Shown in pieces: positions 1 to 4,761 of a stretch of DNA of 5,413 nt (the first letter of the stretch is position 1; every line of letters begins with the position of its first letter). A program made the position numbers and the translations under genes. The notes beneath the pieces were generated by a model. The model ran no database searches, was not told the DNA's origin, and worked only from the letters and a program-made list of their open reading frames with translations. Origin of the DNA: Rhodobiaceae bacterium UBA7378 (GTDB lineage: Bacteria; Pseudomonadota; Alphaproteobacteria; RS24). The stretch is from assembly GCA_002469805.1 (NCBI GenBank), contig DKNW01000041.1, forward strand, positions 1-5,413, written 5' to 3'.

Positions 1-30
1 TATCTGTGTCTCTTGTATCTGTGTTTCTTG
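1..30. repeat. 15-bp tandem repeat, two copies, inside the DUF2589-like gene
   Basis: Positions 1-15 and 16-30 are identical except at one base (position 10 c, position 25 t). On the minus strand each unit encodes the pentapeptide IQETQ (reading frame I-Q-E-T-Q), and the single difference is a synonymous GAG/GAA change. The first 60 bases are only one-third G+C, well below the rest of the window. The array touches the window edge, so the true copy number is unknown. Confidence 0.85.
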
Positions 31-474
31 TATTATCGCGATGTATTTGTTTAGTTTGTCCCGTATCTGTTCCGAGGTTTCACAAGGCTTCCTCAGATCA
101 AATTTGGCGAGTACGCGAACTTCTGTTCCTTTTTTGAGTAAGCCAGAGGACATACCCAAACTAATTTTCGGATTGCCGTTCACATAGCCGCTTTGTTCGA
201 GCGACATGTCGACGAGAGTTTGGAACTCAATCTCCAAATTCTTCATATCCAGATGGCCACACGGTACCAGCCCATAAATGGGCACTTCGGTAATCTCTTC
301 GCCTATTTTTACGTCGACAGTACGGAAGCGGAGAAAGTCCTCACCGGGAACTTCCTCAAGGTAATCTGTGAGTTGGCCGATATTCGCAGTGGCGCATTGT
401 TGGCGCGCCACAGCGCCAGCACGCCCTACGGCTTCGAGAAAGTCACATAGTCCTATGGTTTGTTTACTTGTCAT
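1..474 (-). CDS. DUF2589-like protein of unknown function, C-terminus cut by window edge
   Basis: The frame is open from ATG at 474 to the left edge: 158 residues and no stop, so the C-terminus is missing. The start is supported by AGGA (484-481) six bases upstream. I see no signal peptide or membrane segment, so the protein is probably cytosolic. Residues 1-45 look helical. A stretch around residues 56-85 (TEVPIYGLVPCGHLDMKNLEIEF) resembles the 'VPl..LVPiPyl.i..v.idF' strand region of DUF2589 proteins. A later strand (residues ~118-125, TEVRVLAKFD) followed by a predicted helix resembles their C-terminal part. This assignment is from memory of the family pattern and is tentative. The last visible residues are two copies of IQETQ encoded by a 15-bp tandem repeat. 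The gene points the same way as the que operon but is separated from queF by 184 bases and probably has its own promoter. No function is known for the family. Confidence 0.72.
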   Translation of the reverse strand, partial: MTSKQTIGLCDFLEAVGRAGAVARQQCATANIGQLTDYLEEVPGEDFLRFRTVDVKIGEEITEVPIYGLVPCGHLDMKNLEIEFQTLVDMSLEQSGYVNGNPKISLGMSSGLLKKGTEVRVLAKFDLRKPCETSEQIRDKLNKYIAIIQETQIQETQI

Positions 475-483
475 TACTTGTCC
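464..483. repeat. 10-bp direct repeat across the start codon of the DUF2589-like gene
   Basis: TTACTTGTCA (464-473) is followed directly by TTACTTGTCC (474-483). On the minus strand this reads as two GACAAGTAA units, the first forming the ribosome-binding spacer and the second the first codons. It may be a local duplication; no function can be assigned from sequence alone. Confidence 0.6.
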
Positions 484-484
484 T
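481..484 (-). promoter_or_regulatory. Ribosome binding site of the DUF2589-like gene
   Basis: AGGA on the minus strand, six bases before the ATG at 474-472, fixes the start of this gene. The surrounding TTAGGA (486-481) is the exact reverse complement of TCCTAA found about 40 bases upstream in the same leader (531-526 on the minus strand), so the site could be masked by a leader hairpin. Confidence 0.6.
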
Positions 485-533
485 AACTCATTGCCTGTCC
501 AAATTTAAGTTCTGCTCCATCGTGTTTAGGAGG

Positions 534-594
534 TGTGCAGCGCACAGGCTGAAACAGCCAAATGCCCACACATACAGTTTACGGTGATCCGTAA
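534..594. repeat. Cluster of three small inverted repeats in the queF/DUF2589-like gap
   Basis: Three perfect inverted repeats lie close together: TGTGC-agc-GCACA (534-546), directly abutting GGCTG-aaa-CAGCC (547-559), then TTACGG-tgat-CCGTAA (579-594). The third extends to eight pairs if one T bulges. None is followed by a run of T on either strand, so they are not standard intrinsic terminators. They could form a structured leader of the downstream minus-strand gene or the 3' end of the que transcript. The rest of the 475-658 gap holds no recognisable gene. Confidence 0.55.
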
Positions 595-614
595 CTAGGG
601 CAGATTTCATTGGT

Positions 615-629
615 AATTTATAATAAATT
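615..629. repeat. AT-only palindrome downstream of queF
   Basis: AATTTAT-a-ATAAATT is a perfect 15-base palindrome with a single central base, about 30 bases past the queF stop codon. Its spacing fits a DNA-binding site better than an RNA hairpin, because there is no room for a loop without opening pairs. No function can be assigned. Confidence 0.5.
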
Positions 630-658
630 CAGATGGTTAGGGCGTTTGAGTGGGCAGG

Positions 659-1123
659 TTAACGGCCCTGATAAGGGGCGACACCGGCATCGGGTACATA
701 TAGATCTTCCAACTCTGGCCCTGATTGCCAGAACACATCGATCGGAATGCCGCCGCGTGGGTACCAATAGCCGCCAATGCGCAACCAGCGCGGGGCCAGC
801 GTTTGTGTTAGACGCTTTGCAATCGCGATCGTGCAGTCTTCATGGAACGCGCCATGATTTCGGAAGCTGCTCATATAAAGTTTGAAGCTTTTGCTTTCGA
901 CTAAATAGGCATCCGGCACATAGTCGATCACCAGGCGGGCGAAATCTGGCTGGCCGGTGACGGGGCAAATAGAGGTAAATTCGGGCACGGTGAAACGCGC
1001 AACATAATTTGTATCAGGGTGCGGGTTTGGCACACGCTCGAGCACGGCCTCATCGGGTGAAGTTGGCAGGTCCGTGCGTTGCCCGAGCATATTTGCGCCA
1101 GTTGTGTCGCTAGTTTTTGTCAT
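659..1123 (-). CDS. queF: NADPH-dependent 7-cyano-7-deazaguanine (preQ0) reductase QueF
   Basis: QueF reduces the nitrile of preQ0 to the amine of preQ1 with NADPH, the last free-base step of queuosine synthesis, in the cytosol. The protein has 154 residues, the short unimodal (Bacillus-type) form. Visible landmarks are the nucleophile Cys53 in SICPVTGQPD, the catalytic acid Asp60 in the same motif, the family signature ESKSFKLYMSSFRNHGAFHED (residues 76-96), and Glu95 of HED, which matches the substrate-binding Glu of B. subtilis QueF at a constant offset. The start at 1123 is chosen because AGGGA (1135-1131) lies seven bases upstream and family similarity begins shortly after. The same frame stays open further upstream, but only through queD. 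The start overlaps the end of queD by 14 bases, implying translational coupling. It is the last gene of the queCEDF operon. Confidence 0.96.
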   Translation of the reverse strand: MTKTSDTTGANMLGQRTDLPTSPDEAVLERVPNPHPDTNYVARFTVPEFTSICPVTGQPDFARLVIDYVPDAYLVESKSFKLYMSSFRNHGAFHEDCTIAIAKRLTQTLAPRWLRIGGYWYPRGGIPIDVFWQSGPELEDLYVPDAGVAPYQGR

Positions 1124-1481
1124 GTTGGCTTCCCTGATACAGGCAGGATTGACCGAGGCTATCGCGGAAAACCTCGACAGCGCAAATATGCGGCAGGTCG
1201 TTACAAAGCTGCGACCAGATCCAAAGGCATAAATTTTCAAGCGTCGGTGTGCCGAGATCTTCGATATCATTTAACATATGATGGTCGAGCCGTTGGCGCA
1301 GCGTTTCTAGAACGGCGCCAAAGGTTTCAAAATCCATGATTTGACCATTTTCATCCGGCGCACCCGACAGCGAAATGCGCGCACGAAAGGAATGCCCGTG
1401 TATGCGTGCATTGGGATGGTCGGTGCCGTAATGCGCGAGGTTATGCGCGGCATCAAACAGGATTTCTCTTGTCAATTTCAT
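1110..1481 (-). CDS. queD: 6-carboxy-5,6,7,8-tetrahydropterin synthase QueD, variant active site
   Basis: QueD converts dihydroneopterin triphosphate to 6-carboxytetrahydropterin, the substrate of QueE, and belongs to the 6-pyruvoyl-tetrahydropterin synthase fold. The 123-residue length is normal. Zinc ligands are visible as His13 (FDAAHNL), His28 and His30 (IHGH). LDHHMLND (65-72) and GTPTLENL (77-84) are the usual conserved blocks. Two active-site positions differ from the textbook family. The catalytic Cys four residues before the first His of HGH is Asn24 (NARIHGH). The Glu of the terminal VxVxET-type strand appears as VEVFRDS, with Arg106 at the expected place. A Cys is present later, Cys113 in GQSCLYQG. 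The operon position between queE and queF argues strongly for the QueD role. The start at 1481 has only a weak GGGCG upstream, 49 bases after the queE stop. Confidence 0.92.
   Translation of the reverse strand: MKLTREILFDAAHNLAHYGTDHPNARIHGHSFRARISLSGAPDENGQIMDFETFGAVLETLRQRLDHHMLNDIEDLGTPTLENLCLWIWSQLCNDLPHICAVEVFRDSLGQSCLYQGSQHDKN
1131..1135 (-). promoter_or_regulatory. Ribosome binding site of queF, inside queD
   Basis: AGGGA on the minus strand, seven bases before the queF ATG, lies within the last codons of queD. It decides the queF start against the longer open frame. Confidence 0.7.
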
Positions 1482-1530
1482 GTCGCCCGTATATGCCCGA
1501 TTAGCTTCGGCGGGTCAATCTACCAGCAGA

Positions 1531-2178
1531 TCAATCCAACCCCAGAATTTTGTGGGTTTGAAGGCTTAGCCGCCATTGCGGATTTTGCAGGCAGTAAGCG
1601 ATGGCCGCGTGCACATTGTGCCAGCGCATCTCGTCATCATCGACATCCATTGGCTGCAGAAAAAAATGCTCGAAGTCATAATGTTCAAACTGTTCCGGCG
1701 ACAAACTGTCTTGCGGGTAGACAAATTTAAGCTCATGCCCGCCGGTTTGCACGAGCGTGCTTTCAGGCTTCGGGCTCACGCAAATCCAATCGATTTGTTC
1801 CGGCACAGGCAGGGTGCCATTGGTTTCGACCGCGGTTTCAAACCCAGCGGCGGCAATGGTCTCAAGCAGCGACGCATCAAGCTGCAAACAAGGCTCGCCG
1901 CCCGTGAACACCACCAGCGCATCCGCACCCGGCTGATCTTCGGGCCATTGCGCGGCAATGGCTGTGCTTAGGGCGCTGGCATCAGCGAATTTGCCGCCGT
2001 TTTGCCCATCCGTGCCGATAAAATCGGTATCGCAAAAGCGGCATTGGGCGGTAGCTCGGTCACGCTCCAGCCCCGACCAGAGATTGCATCCGGCAAAGCG
2101 ACAAAACACTGCCGGTCGGCCGGCTTGCGCGCCTTCGCCTTGTAATGTGTAGAATATTTCTTTGACCGCGTAGCTCAT
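1531..2178 (-). CDS. queE: 7-carboxy-7-deazaguanine synthase QueE (radical SAM)
   Basis: QueE is a radical S-adenosylmethionine enzyme that rearranges 6-carboxytetrahydropterin into 7-carboxy-7-deazaguanine (CDG). The protein has 215 residues from the chosen start. The cluster-binding cysteines are Cys31, Cys46 and Cys49, spaced CX14CX2C. This is the extended spacing known in one QueE subclass rather than the classical CX3CX2C. Other radical-SAM landmarks are the N-terminal YTLQGEGAQAGRPAVF, the GGEP motif (93-96), ETNGT (118-122), SPK (135-137), LQPMD (174-178) and LSLQTHK near the C-terminus. The ATG at 2178 overlaps the queC stop in an ATGA (2178-2175), so coupled reinitiation is likely. 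An in-frame ATG at 2190 would add four residues (MDGG) and cannot be excluded. The product feeds QueC, encoded immediately upstream. Confidence 0.96.
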   Translation of the reverse strand: MSYAVKEIFYTLQGEGAQAGRPAVFCRFAGCNLWSGLERDRATAQCRFCDTDFIGTDGQNGGKFADASALSTAIAAQWPEDQPGADALVVFTGGEPCLQLDASLLETIAAAGFETAVETNGTLPVPEQIDWICVSPKPESTLVQTGGHELKFVYPQDSLSPEQFEHYDFEHFFLQPMDVDDDEMRWHNVHAAIAYCLQNPQWRLSLQTHKILGLD

Positions 2179-2876
2179 GCCGCCATCCATTCGTTATGCC
2201 CGCGCTTGCGCAATTCGCAGGCTGGGCAGTTATCACATCCATAGCCCCAGCTATGACGCTGCGTGCGGTCGCCGCGATAGCAGGTGTGCGTGTGTTCGAT
2301 AATCAGTTCGATCAAGGACTGTCCGCCAAGTTTTTCGGCCATACCCCATGTCGCCGCTTTATCGACATGCATTAGCGGCGTGGCGATGGTAATTGGGGCG
2401 TCCATACCTTGAGCGAGGGCCGTTTCCAGCGCATCCAATGTTGCGCGGCGGCAATCAGGATAGCCTGAATAATCAGTTTCGCACATGCCGCCGATCAGCT
2501 CACCAATGCCGCGGCGATAGGCAAGCGCGGCAGCGTAGGTCAAGAATAAGAGATTGCGTCCAGGTACAAAAGTCGTGGGGAGATTATTCGCCTGCATTTT
2601 GATATCGCCATCGCCAATAAGGGCTGTGCCGCCAATATCGGCAAGTGCCGGCACATATAGCAAGTGGTCATCGCCCAAACGCTTTTCCCATTCGGAGTTC
2701 AGTGTCCGCATATTCTGCAAAACTGTTTCGCGGCACGTCAGTTCGATGCGGTGGTTTTGGTTATAGTCAAAGCCGATTGTTTCCACGCGATCATACATGT
2801 TCAGCGCATGCGCCAGACACGTGGCGCTGTCTTGACCGCCGGAAAAAAGAACCAAAGCTGCGTTGTGCGTCGTCAT
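2175..2876 (-). CDS. queC: 7-cyano-7-deazaguanine (preQ0) synthase QueC
   Basis: QueC uses ATP and ammonia to turn CDG into preQ0. It is a PP-loop ATPase of normal length (233 residues). The PP-loop signature SGGQDS is at residues 12-17. FVPGRNLLFLTYAAALA (103-119) and CETDYSGYPDCR (132-143) are family blocks. The zinc site near the C-terminus is Cys199, Cys214, Cys217 and Cys220 (CX14CX2CX2C). It is the first gene of the leftward queCEDF operon and ends in a 4-base overlap with queE. No convincing Shine-Dalgarno sequence precedes the ATG at 2876. A perfect 7-bp inverted repeat covers the start codon, and a TTGACG box lies 30-35 bases upstream. The initiation region is therefore unusual, although the start itself fits the family N-terminus. 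Confidence 0.97.
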   Translation of the reverse strand: MTTHNAALVLFSGGQDSATCLAHALNMYDRVETIGFDYNQNHRIELTCRETVLQNMRTLNSEWEKRLGDDHLLYVPALADIGGTALIGDGDIKMQANNLPTTFVPGRNLLFLTYAAALAYRRGIGELIGGMCETDYSGYPDCRRATLDALETALAQGMDAPITIATPLMHVDKAATWGMAEKLGGQSLIELIIEHTHTCYRGDRTQRHSWGYGCDNCPACELRKRGHNEWMAA

Positions 2877-2889
2877 GTTTTGACATGAC
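2872..2889. promoter_or_regulatory. Inverted repeat covering the queC start codon (possible operator or hairpin)
   Basis: GTCATGT-tttg-ACATGAC is a perfect 7-bp inverted repeat with a 4-base spacer. One arm contains the queC ATG (2876-2874). As DNA it could be an operator over the promoter/start region. As RNA it could fold the start codon into a hairpin if transcription begins upstream. Which applies cannot be decided from sequence. Confidence 0.45.
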
Positions 2890-2911
2890 CCAATATCACT
2901 GGTCGCGTCAA
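2883..2911 (-). promoter_or_regulatory. Possible queC operon promoter
   Basis: On the minus strand TTGACG (2911-2906) matches five of six -35 consensus bases. Seventeen bases further lies TCATGT (2888-2883), a poor -10. Transcription from it would begin close to the queC ATG. The weak -10 keeps confidence low. Confidence 0.3.
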
Positions 2912-2958
2912 GGGGGTGGGCGGCAACGGCAAACTGGCTGGCAAAACCGATGCGATAT

Positions 2959-2987
2959 TTGCAAGGGGTTGGGAAACGGTTTAAGAC
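2959..2987 (+). promoter_or_regulatory. Possible eno promoter
   Basis: TTGCAA (2959-2964) and TAAGAC (2982-2987) are separated by 17 bases and match four and three of six consensus positions. They would give a leader of roughly 20-25 bases containing the eno ribosome binding site. This is the best-spaced pair I see in the gap, but it is weak. Confidence 0.28.
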
Positions 2988-3004
2988 AGCCTCAGAAGAG
3001 TGAC

Positions 3005-3009
3005 AGGGA
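3005..3009 (+). promoter_or_regulatory. Ribosome binding site of eno
   Basis: AGGGA seven bases before the ATG at 3017 fixes the eno start. The same frame is open much further upstream, but that part lies over queC and has no family similarity. Confidence 0.75.
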
Positions 3010-3016
3010 AAAAACG

Positions 3017-4291
3017 ATGACAGCCATTCGGGATATTATCGGACGCGAAATACTGGACAGCCGGGGAAACCCGACTGTCGAAGTTGATGTTGTGCTGGAA
3101 AATGGATGCACGGGCCGTGCCGCCGTGCCATCGGGGGCATCCACGGGTGCACATGAGGCTGTGGAATTGCGCGATGGCGATAAGTCCAGATATCTGGGCA
3201 AAGGTGTTCGCAAGGCTGTCGATGCAGTGAACGGCGAAATTTTCTCGGCGCTGTCCGGCATGGATGCATCCCAGCAAAGCCATATTGATCTGGCACTGAA
3301 AACGCTTGATGGCACACCAAATAAGGCCCGCCTTGGCGCCAATGCAATGCTCGGCGTGTCGATAGCAGTGGCAAAAGCCGCCGCCGCCGCGCAAAGCACC
3401 CCGCTATGGCGTTATATTGGCGGCGTGTCGGCGCATGTATTGCCCGTACCAATGATGAATATCGTAAATGGCGGCGCGCATGCCGACAACCCGATCGATG
3501 TGCAAGAATTTATGATTATGCCTGTCGCTGCGGACACGTTGTCGGAGGCTGTACGTGTTGGTGCCGAAGTGTTTCACACGCTAAAAGGCTTGCTGAAGGA
3601 TGACGGGCTGGCAACTGGTGTTGGCGACGAGGGCGGTTTTGCGCCTGCGCTTGCCTCAACTGATGCCGCGTTGGGTTATGTCATGAAAGCCATCGAAAAA
3701 GCTGGCTACAAGCCGGGCGATGATGTGATGCTGGCGCTGGATGCGGCGGCGACCGAATTTTATGAAAACGGCGTGTATCACCTGACCGGCGAAGACAAAA
3801 AGCTGGACGCTGGCGGCATGGCCGATTATTGGGCGCAGCTCTGTGATCGTTTCCCGATTGCGTCTATCGAAGATGGAATGGATGAAAATGACTGGGACGG
3901 CTGGCGCGCCTTGACGGATGCGATTGGCGAACGCGTACAACTTGTCGGTGATGATTTGTTTGTAACCAACCCGTCGCGTCTGGCAGATGGCATCGAAAAA
4001 GGTGTCGCCAATTCAATCCTCGTTAAAGTCAATCAGATCGGAACATTGAGCGAAACGCTGGAGGCCGTCGATATGGCACACCGCGCGTCCTATACCGCCG
4101 TCATGTCGCATCGCTCTGGCGAAACCGAAGATGCCACGATTGCGGATTTGGCAGTGGCGACAAATTGCGGACAGATAAAAAACGGCTCGCTCGCGCGTTC
4201 CGATCGGTTGGCGAAATACAACCAACTCATGCGTATCGAAGAAATGTTGGGCGACCAGGGCGTATATCCGGGCAAATCCATCCTTAAATAG
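3017..4291 (+). CDS. eno: Enolase (phosphopyruvate hydratase)
   Basis: Enolase interconverts 2-phosphoglycerate and phosphoenolpyruvate in glycolysis and gluconeogenesis, in the cytosol and with Mg2+. The protein is complete at 424 residues, normal for bacteria. The N-terminal domain opens with REILDSRGNPTVEVD and carries the mobile loop PSGASTGAHEA (38-48). Catalytic and metal residues all appear: Glu205 in GDEGGFAP, metal ligands Asp242 (LDAAATEF), Glu285 (SIEDGM) and Asp312 (GDDLFVTN), the catalytic Lys337 in ILVKVNQIGTLSET, the SHRSGETED loop (364-372) and Lys388 (QIKNGS). A good ribosome binding site precedes the ATG. It is divergent from the que operon and followed 56 bases later by ftsB, the usual alphaproteobacterial neighbour. 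No T-rich terminator hairpin separates it from ftsB, so read-through is possible. Confidence 0.99.
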   Translation: MTAIRDIIGREILDSRGNPTVEVDVVLENGCTGRAAVPSGASTGAHEAVELRDGDKSRYLGKGVRKAVDAVNGEIFSALSGMDASQQSHIDLALKTLDGTPNKARLGANAMLGVSIAVAKAAAAAQSTPLWRYIGGVSAHVLPVPMMNIVNGGAHADNPIDVQEFMIMPVAADTLSEAVRVGAEVFHTLKGLLKDDGLATGVGDEGGFAPALASTDAALGYVMKAIEKAGYKPGDDVMLALDAAATEFYENGVYHLTGEDKKLDAGGMADYWAQLCDRFPIASIEDGMDENDWDGWRALTDAIGERVQLVGDDLFVTNPSRLADGIEKGVANSILVKVNQIGTLSETLEAVDMAHRASYTAVMSHRSGETEDATIADLAVATNCGQIKNGSLARSDRLAKYNQLMRIEEMLGDQGVYPGKSILK

Positions 4292-4296
4292 GCTTG

Positions 4297-4329
4297 CGAA
4301 TCACTTTGCGCTTGACCGTACGAATCACT
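4297..4329. repeat. 9-bp direct repeat between eno and ftsB
   Basis: CGAATCACT occurs at 4297-4305 and again at 4321-4329, start-to-start distance 24 bases. Each copy contains a GANTC site. The second copy also forms the left arm of the inverted repeat that follows it. Confidence 0.8.
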
Positions 4330-4354
4330 GTGTGATTCCTTAAACACATGATTC
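4298..4354. promoter_or_regulatory. Cluster of four GANTC (CcrM-type) sites at the ftsB start
   Basis: GAATC at 4298 and 4322, and GATTC at 4334 and 4350, are the only GANTC sites I find in the whole window. Read on the appropriate strand, all four share GAATCA. GANTC is the CcrM methylation site in Alphaproteobacteria, and promoters with such sites can be read by GcrA. A TTGACC box (4312-4317) lies among them, so the second site would fall in the promoter spacer and the third near the -10. The last site overlaps the ftsB start codon. Cell-cycle control of ftsB is the inference. Confidence 0.6.
4322..4338. repeat. Inverted repeat GAATCAC-tgt-GTGATTC upstream of ftsB
   Basis: This is a perfect 7-bp inverted repeat with a 3-base centre, ending ten bases before the ftsB start codon. 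It is not followed by a T run, so it is not a standard terminator for eno. Both arms contain a GANTC site, and a dimeric DNA-binding protein is the simplest explanation. Confidence 0.65.
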
Positions 4355-4689
4355 GTTTCTTCACATCGCGCATCTCAAGCCGCACCGTAGGTCGCGCACC
4401 TTTGCGCCTGCGCCGCCTATTGCCAACTTTTGCTCTCATTGCCGTTATGGGTGGGCTTGTGTTTCAAGCCTTGCAAGGGGATCGGGGGTTGCGCGGTTGG
4501 CAAGAATTGCGGGCCGAAAACCATAATCGCGCCGAAATTCTCGCCGCGTTGGAAAAGCAAAATGAAGAGACGATGGCGAAAGCCCACCGATTGCGCTCAG
4601 GCTCGCTTGATCTTGACTTTCTCGATGAGCGCGCCCGCATTGTGCTGGGGCTGGCATCGGAAGATGAACGCATCGTCTACAGCGACTAA
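4348..4689 (+). CDS. ftsB: FtsB/DivIC-family septum formation initiator
   Basis: FtsB is a bitopic inner-membrane protein that forms the FtsQLB complex and helps activate septal peptidoglycan synthesis. The protein has 113 residues. An Arg-rich cytoplasmic N-terminus (residues 1-23) precedes one membrane segment at about 24-43 (LLPTFALIAVMGGLVFQAL). A polar, helical coiled-coil stretch follows at about 50-83. The C-terminus SLDLDFLDERARIVLGLASEDERIVYSD carries the family's 'LDERAR..LG' block. Position directly after eno is the typical alphaproteobacterial location. The name rests on topology, this motif and context, since sequence conservation in the family is low. There is no Shine-Dalgarno sequence before the ATG, and no other in-frame ATG before residue 34. 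The mRNA may start at or near the ATG. The upstream GANTC cluster suggests cell-cycle regulation. Confidence 0.9.
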   Translation: MIRFFTSRISSRTVGRAPLRLRRLLPTFALIAVMGGLVFQALQGDRGLRGWQELRAENHNRAEILAALEKQNEETMAKAHRLRSGSLDLDFLDERARIVLGLASEDERIVYSD

Positions 4690-4749
4690 CTCGTCAAACA
4701 AGTAAACTGGTCGCACCAACTAGCCCTGTATTCATCGCTGTAAATGGCG

Positions 4750-4755
4750 TATATT
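4750..4755 (+). promoter_or_regulatory. Possible -10 element of a leaderless lipA transcript
   Basis: TATATT matches five of six -10 consensus bases and ends six bases before the ATG at 4762, where a transcript start would place the ATG at or near the 5' end. No ribosome binding site is present upstream of lipA, which fits. No clear -35 is seen 16-18 bases upstream, so the promoter assignment is tentative. Confidence 0.35.
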
Positions 4756-4761
4756 TTGAAT

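Noticed and set aside
193..450. An 85-codon plus-strand open frame
   Set aside because: The opposite strand carries a frame open over its entire 474 bases with a good ribosome binding site and family-like sequence, so this is its shadow.
528..533. Plus-strand AGGAGG as a ribosome binding site
   Set aside because: The nearest ATG (562) is about 30 bases away and opens only ten codons; no plausible plus-strand gene follows.
619..624. Perfect plus-strand TATAAT
   Set aside because: It lies in an AT palindrome, has no -35 at 16-18 bases upstream, and would only transcribe antisense to queF.
1124..1270. Longer QueF start
   Set aside because: The extra 49 residues lie over queD in another frame, and the site AGGGA supports the start at 1123.
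2911..2924. G-rich run (possible G-quadruplex)
   Set aside because: Only two runs of three or more G are present, too few for a standard four-tract quadruplex.
2877..3000. A preQ1 riboswitch ahead of queC
   Set aside because: The minus-strand leader shows no recognisable preQ1-I or preQ1-II aptamer pattern (hairpin with C-rich loop and an A-rich tail ending at the ribosome binding site).
2645..3016. N-terminal extension of enolase (open frame continues upstream)
   Set aside because: The extension is antisense to queC, has no family similarity, and a good ribosome binding site directly precedes ATG 3017.
4322..4338. Intrinsic terminator after eno
   Set aside because: The 7-bp stem is AT-rich and not followed by a T run on either strand; it is better explained as a DNA-binding site.
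4331..4348. CRP/FNR-type site starting TGTGA
   Set aside because: The second half (TCACA) is missing at the required distance.
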